NCBI GenBank assembly: GCA_003118195.1
Contig: BEXV01002605.1
Span: 30,032-42,658 of the forward strand
Direction of reading: 5' to 3'
DNA: 12,627 nt
DNA from: Hemicentrotus pulcherrimus
Taxonomy: Eukaryota > Echinodermata > Echinoidea > Camarodonta > Strongylocentrotidae
The position numbers and the translations under genes were made by a program. Shown here in pieces: positions 8,513 through 12,627 of the stretch. The number at the start of each line of letters is the position of its first letter. Position 1 is the stretch's first letter. The notes below the pieces were generated by a model. It was given only the letters and a program-made list of their open reading frames with translations, did no database searches and was not told the origin of the DNA.

Positions 8513-8634
8513 TGACGTCACACCTTGGACACGGCTGTTAAAAAAGGCTGCTAGCTTCCGCTTGGTCTGCAGCTAGACGGACGAAGCGGGAGCTAGCAGC
8601 CGGTACCGAGCTGTTTGTCCAGGGTGTGACCTCA
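8513..8634. repeat. 122-base imperfect foldback inside the TIR element
   Basis: The left arm, from TGACGTCACACC at 8513, and the right arm, ending GGTGTGACCTCA at 8634, are imperfect reverse complements meeting near 8573. Conserved blocks include GGCTGCTAGCTTCCGCTT against the complement of AAGCGGGAGCTAGCAGCC. Transcribed, it would form a long hairpin. Confidence 0.85.
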
Positions 8635-8847
8635 CTATTCAGAGCTCGCTACGCTCGTGTGTTTGGCTTACGTTCGGGGGCGCTTGGGGGTTTAAGAAGG
8701 GTCTTGAAAAATTGCATTTTACGCCTCTCCACGATATCTAAATGATTTCTCAGCAAATTATTCGTGTTTTTCAAGAGAAAATCTTTCCATCCATATGTAA
8801 TTTGTTCTAATTATCAGTTTTTAGTAAATTTTCTTTGTTTAGCTCCT

Positions 8848-8902
8848 TTAAGGCAATGTGATGTCCTTTTAAGGCACTGGCAGTGACGTCACATTGCCTT
8901 AA
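8848..8902. repeat. Subterminal hairpin of the TIR element
   Basis: TTAAGGCAATGTGATGTC (8848-8865) pairs with GACGTCACATTGCCTTAA (8885-8902) at 17 of 18 positions around a 19-base loop. Confidence 0.9.
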
Positions 8903-8953
8903 AAGGCTGTCAACGAGCAATGCACGTTCTCGTCGTGCAAATCTAAAAGTCCC

Positions 8954-9797
8954 TCATATAAACATTAACTGCACGAATGAAAAACAGATCGAGGTCATCC
9001 CAAAGATCTTGTCATCCAGAAAGTGAGCATGCGTGGGGTGCGTCGCTGGGTCTGCTTTTGATCCGCCGCGTAATAGTTTGGTTTGACAATTAATATTCTA
9101 GAGTGAAATTATTTTTTGTTTTTGTTGCCTCATTAAACGCCCCATTTAAAAGAATGAAATGGAAACTCTTATTACCAATCATGTGAAAGAATATTACGAA
9201 TGGTATGATTACGCAGACCCGGAGTGATAAGACATGTAAAAGTGCTTAATGAAAATGTCTTCGTATTAGCACAATATAAAACCCATAATATCATTATTCT
9301 TATTATCAGTTTATTCTTAGTGATATTAAAACAGATAAAGACAATTTTGAACATCTTGTTAATTCTTTAAATCAAAGCTGTCATCTTTTTCCTTCCAATG
9401 GTACATGTAATCACAGTAAATGCAGGATAATGCAAAAGTACAATAGAAAACGAGACATAACACATGTAGAAACTCAACGGGAGATTTGGTCTTTAAAATA
9501 ATGTCCACCCTCCGCTCATTTGACACTCCTACATGTATGTACAAGCTCATTAAGTAATCAAGGATGTAGAAACCAAAGGTAGGAACAGCAGAATGGTTGT
9601 GCTGATTATTGTTCGGTATAACCCTGTTACCATCAAATTAATGACAGGAGTAGGCGAACAAAATAACACGTCGTTCATAAAAGATTAAAATACTAATTAG
9701 ATCGTGCAGAGCAGCAAGAAAAGCGATGATGACAGTCGAGAATTGTGAGGAGAAAATGTGCAGATGAGAATTTATAATTAAGGTATCCATGGAGACT
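8954..9797. other. Intergenic, no gene seen
   Basis: AT-rich sequence. Minus-strand ORFs of 60-63 codons here lack start context, domains and composition expected of genes, and are treated as chance. Confidence 0.55.
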
Positions 9798-9866
9798 GGC
9801 TGGCCGGGATTCGAACTCTCAATCTCTTCCTTGAAGGTCATGTAAATGCAAAAAACCATAAGACGA
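9798..9866 (-). repeat. Degenerate tRNA-like / SINE-like segment
   Basis: Read on the minus strand, AGTTCGAATCC (9807-9817) matches the pol III B-box consensus GGTTCGANTCC at all but the first position, and TTCGAAT is a normal T-loop. The T-stem does not pair well (GAGAG against CCCGG), and the A-box region near 9850 is poor. This suggests a decayed tRNA-derived SINE head or tRNA pseudogene, not a functional tRNA. Boundaries are approximate. Confidence 0.35.
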
Positions 9867-12090
9867 CATATACGTCTGGTGTTTTTTTTTTACACAACCG
9901 CGGTATCTTGTCGTTTTTATATCGAGGACATTTTCTAACAAGAGAAGGTAGAAAATGGTCTGGGAAAAATGGGGAAAATCCACATTAACTTTACGACTTA
10001 AGATATCTTTCTAGATCGTTTTCCTGTGAACTTTAAGCGCGTTGCAGAGTTTTGCACCGCGGAAACCTCAATACTTGTAAAGTATGGTAGCGAAACATTC
10101 ATTACTGGTACTGTTTTATTCAACCTATTATGTACTGTACTAAATGAGGGCTTCATATTTGATAAATAGAGAAAAAAACGCCATAGTCTTTTGATCTGAA
10201 ACGATGCACAAACCTCCATAAACTCGTCTTGCGGTTACAACTAAATTTTTAGATAATGTTTTTGAGAGCTTGCAAATCTCTAATAGGTGCTTTCATCATT
10301 TGATGTGCTCATAATTGTCACCGATACAGCATATTGGAATTGTAACACACATAGGGTCTATGCCCTTACCGGTAGAAATTAATAAAGTTAACATCCTTTA
10401 ACCGTCATAATTTTATACTTATTTTAATTTTGATTTCGTCTTTTCCTTGGAACTTTGGGAATAATAGAATTAACTTTATGTACAGTTTATAATGTATGTT
10501 TATTTTGTATATCCATCATTTGTTTGATTTTAATACGGAGAATCGAACTGGACCAAACCGTATTGAGATTTTAACGAACATATTAACCCCCAATCGGTAA
10601 TATCACCTACATCGTGCATAACAACAATACGGCATACATACGGTAACAATAATGAACCTCGTTGGAATTTTTAAATGTTAATTTCATTGTTCAATGTCAT
10701 TTATATTTTGTATAATATTTTATTTCATCAGATATACAGCATATGCTTAATTATGAACCAGGGTGACCAGACGTTGTGTCTAGATGGCTCTGGTTGAGAC
10801 TGGTACATGTATCCATGGTAGTAACTGTTCATTGTTACTACACAGCCATTTAACACAATGGTTTCAATTCATTCACGCGACAAAAAGCAAACGAATTAAA
10901 ATTGCCTCTAATTAGTAAAGTGAAAATATGAAATTTATATACAAATACAAAACAGATTTTATTGTCTTTACCTAGATCTTTTTATTGTCTCATCTTTCAC
11001 CTATTAACGGTTATTAACTACCCAACGTGTTCTCTTTTCGCAAATCAAAGGTGTTGCAGTTTTCACCAAACGTGATTTCCAGCACGTTTTTTTTATATGT
11101 TGCCACTTCAAACGACCAATCATTTGGGAAATGTGTTAACCGTGAACTTGTCTATTATGCCATGAATATCACTGCCGCCTGGTAATCTATAAATTCAATT
11201 TTTATTGTTAATACTGACTAAAATGGAATACCGCGATACTAACAGGTGGTCCGAGAGATACCGATATAGTTTGATTTTATAAAAAATATATTCAATGGAT
11301 TATTTTCTTTCCAAGCAGCATGTTCAAATCTGAAATCTGCCATTAAGCTGTGTGCGTTAACAGACCCTATGATTGATCAAATATTTATTTGTCTATTAGT
11401 AAGAATGAGTATTATTCTTTAATGGTAGGAAGGATTGATATCTTCCCTGTTAGTTTCGTTATTTGCATTATGTTGACATATTTGCTGTAGATCATAAGTC
11501 AATTCAACATTTAACTTCAAACTGAATAAATGCATTCCTTGTCTGAACTTTTAACTCATTCTATCGCATTAGCCCATGTTATCATGAACCGAAACATGCT
11601 TGACCGAAACCTCTTCTGAAAAACTGATTTAGTACACGCATCTCTCCTTAGTAATTGCATTTGTCGAGATTGTTGAGAATGCAATTCAATTCGATTGATA
11701 AATTAAATTTCAGACAGGAAATTGACCAAATTGCAATGCAAAGAGGAAAATTATCTTTGTTTCTCTTCCTGATGAGCAATTATAATTTTATATTTTGATA
11801 TTTCACCGTGATAGTAGATAACTTGTTTAGCACAGGGTTAATCTGCCACAAGATCCATTACTGATTATTGATATGAGTGTGGTCATTAACAATGACATTG
11901 ACCCCAGAAAGATGAAATCAGCAAGTCAGACACCCGCCTCCTTCTGTCAATTTGTTTCTCATTCTTTCTATCTCTCATTTCTTCCTTGTTTTCCTTCATA
12001 ATTTATTCAGTTCTCTGTTATTTCCATCTGATCAATTATACAGAATTCTCCCCGATCACCTTCTGTTGTATTTTCGCCGTTCATTTTCAC
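9867..12090. other. Intergenic, no gene seen
   Basis: Long AT-rich stretch without supported coding or RNA genes. A small perfect hairpin, GTAGTAAC-TGTTCATT-GTTACTAC, lies at 10818-10841. The ORF on the minus strand at 9998-10219 shows no domain-like features. Confidence 0.55.
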
Positions 12091-12301
12091 CCCCTTCCCC
12101 TCTTTTTTTCTCTCTCTCACTCTCTCTCTCTCTCTCTCTCTCTCTTTATATATATATCTCTCTCTCCTTTGACTTTCCCTTAATCACCCCCTACTCTTTC
12201 CTGAGAAATATCAGTTAAAATACTGAATCTCTATCTCTGTCGCACTCTCTCTCTCTCTCTCTCTCTCCCGTGCTATCTATCTATCTCTCAATCATTCTCA
12301 T

Positions 12302-12332
<31 letters not shown>

Positions 12333-12342
12333 GTATCATACT
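12091..12342. repeat. CT-rich microsatellite cluster
   Basis: Three (CT)n tracts lie at about 12110-12145, 12245-12268 and 12303-12332, with a TATATATATA run near 12147-12157 and (TATC)n near 12273-12288. ORFs across this region translate to S/L dipeptide runs and are artefacts. Confidence 0.95.
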
Positions 12343-12401
12343 CTCTCTTCCCCCAATATCCGTAACTCGCTCTCACACTACCGGTATCATCTCACTCCAG
12401 C

Positions 12402-12442
12402 ACGCACACGCGCAGCTATACACACCCACACCCGCGCACACC
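12402..12442. repeat. CA/CG-rich simple repeat
   Basis: Alternating CACACGCGCA and CACACCCACACCCGCGCACACC form a purine-pyrimidine alternating tract that could adopt Z-DNA. The remaining bases to the window end show nothing further. Confidence 0.7.
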
Positions 12443-12627
12443 AAATCTGGGTCTGCGTAATCATGCCATTCGTAATAACTATTTCTAAGCCTTTGTTTTC
12501 TTTAATGGCAATCGGAGATTCGGCATGTGGTTTGAAACGTTTGATTATTGTAATTGCCTCTCAAACTATTGTCGTATTGAGGTGAAGGGCATGCTTGCCA
12601 ATCAAAATATAAACAACGAGGAAAAAA

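Larger units (their letters stand above)
8247..8953. mobile_element. 707-bp TIR element with internal foldback
   Basis: Ends are 25-bp inverted repeats with one mismatch: GGTACTTTTAGATTTGCACG... at 8247-8271 and its complement at 8929-8953. Inside are a 10-bp triplicate CGTATTTTTT/CGTATTTTGT/CGTAGTTCTT (8479-8508), a large foldback (8513-8634) and a second hairpin (8848-8902). The 78-codon ORF inside (8340-8576) shows no transposase motifs, so the element is non-autonomous. It shares ends and a subterminal block with the 113-bp element at 804-916. A target-site duplication is not clear (TTA on the left, TCA on the right). Confidence 0.8.

Noticed and set aside
8340..8576. 78-codon ORF
   Set aside because: It lies within the TIR element, crosses one arm of the foldback and shows no domain or coding character.
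9172..9859. Series of minus-strand ORFs of 60-73 codons
   Set aside because: Separate frames, no shared splice logic and no recognisable domains; one begins in the tRNA-like segment.
11952..12218. 88-codon ORF with hydrophobic translation
   Set aside because: It is largely translated CT microsatellite (serine/leucine runs).

Overview
The window looks like nuclear DNA from a marine invertebrate animal, most plausibly an echinoderm such as a sea urchin. This rests on AT-rich, mostly non-coding sequence, a spliced gene with a consensus GT donor, several short terminal-inverted-repeat (TIR) elements, a CCGT-type repeat of a kind I associate with marine invertebrates, and long CT microsatellites. 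The species assignment is inference only. Nothing suggests bacterial, organellar or viral DNA.

The only convincing gene is a class A (rhodopsin-like) G-protein-coupled receptor on the + strand. A TATAAAA box (2717-2723) with an initiator-like TCAGCA 29 bases downstream precedes a short leader without any ATG. Exon 1 (2808-3713) encodes the N-terminus through TM6 and ends at CAG|GTAAGA, phase 0. I propose that the gene finishes close by. A 463-base GT-AG intron leads to a 43-codon exon (4177-4308), too short to stand out as an ORF, that encodes ECL3, TM7 and a short helix-8-like tail. Its spacing from the TM6 proline fits TM7 geometry, although the NPxxY motif is degenerate (Y-N-I-V-V). The stop codon lies in a 57-bp (19-codon) tandem duplication whose second copy has CAG where the first has TAG, and the frame stays open to 4473 beyond it. 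An AATAAA at 4455-4460 could end the transcript. The whole gene would then span about 2746-4490 and encode 345 residues.

The rest is intergenic and repeat-rich. Left of the gene, a three-unit tandem repeat with a CCGT-rich head and a terminal hairpin (769-1390) is interrupted by a 113-bp TIR element (804-916). Right of the gene lie a 320-bp TIR element (5816-6135), a 12-bp tandem repeat ending in a perfect inverted repeat (6851-6904), hAT-like termini with a G-quadruplex motif (6983-7180), a 707-bp TIR element related to the 113-bp one and containing a foldback and two perfect CRE sites (8247-8953), a degenerate tRNA-like/SINE-like segment on the minus strand (about 9798-9866), and CT/CA microsatellites (12091-12442).

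No second protein gene, functional tRNA, CRISPR array or autonomous transposase was found. The most interesting signals are the hidden TM7 exon with its CAG/TAG tandem repeat and the two-member family of TIR elements.
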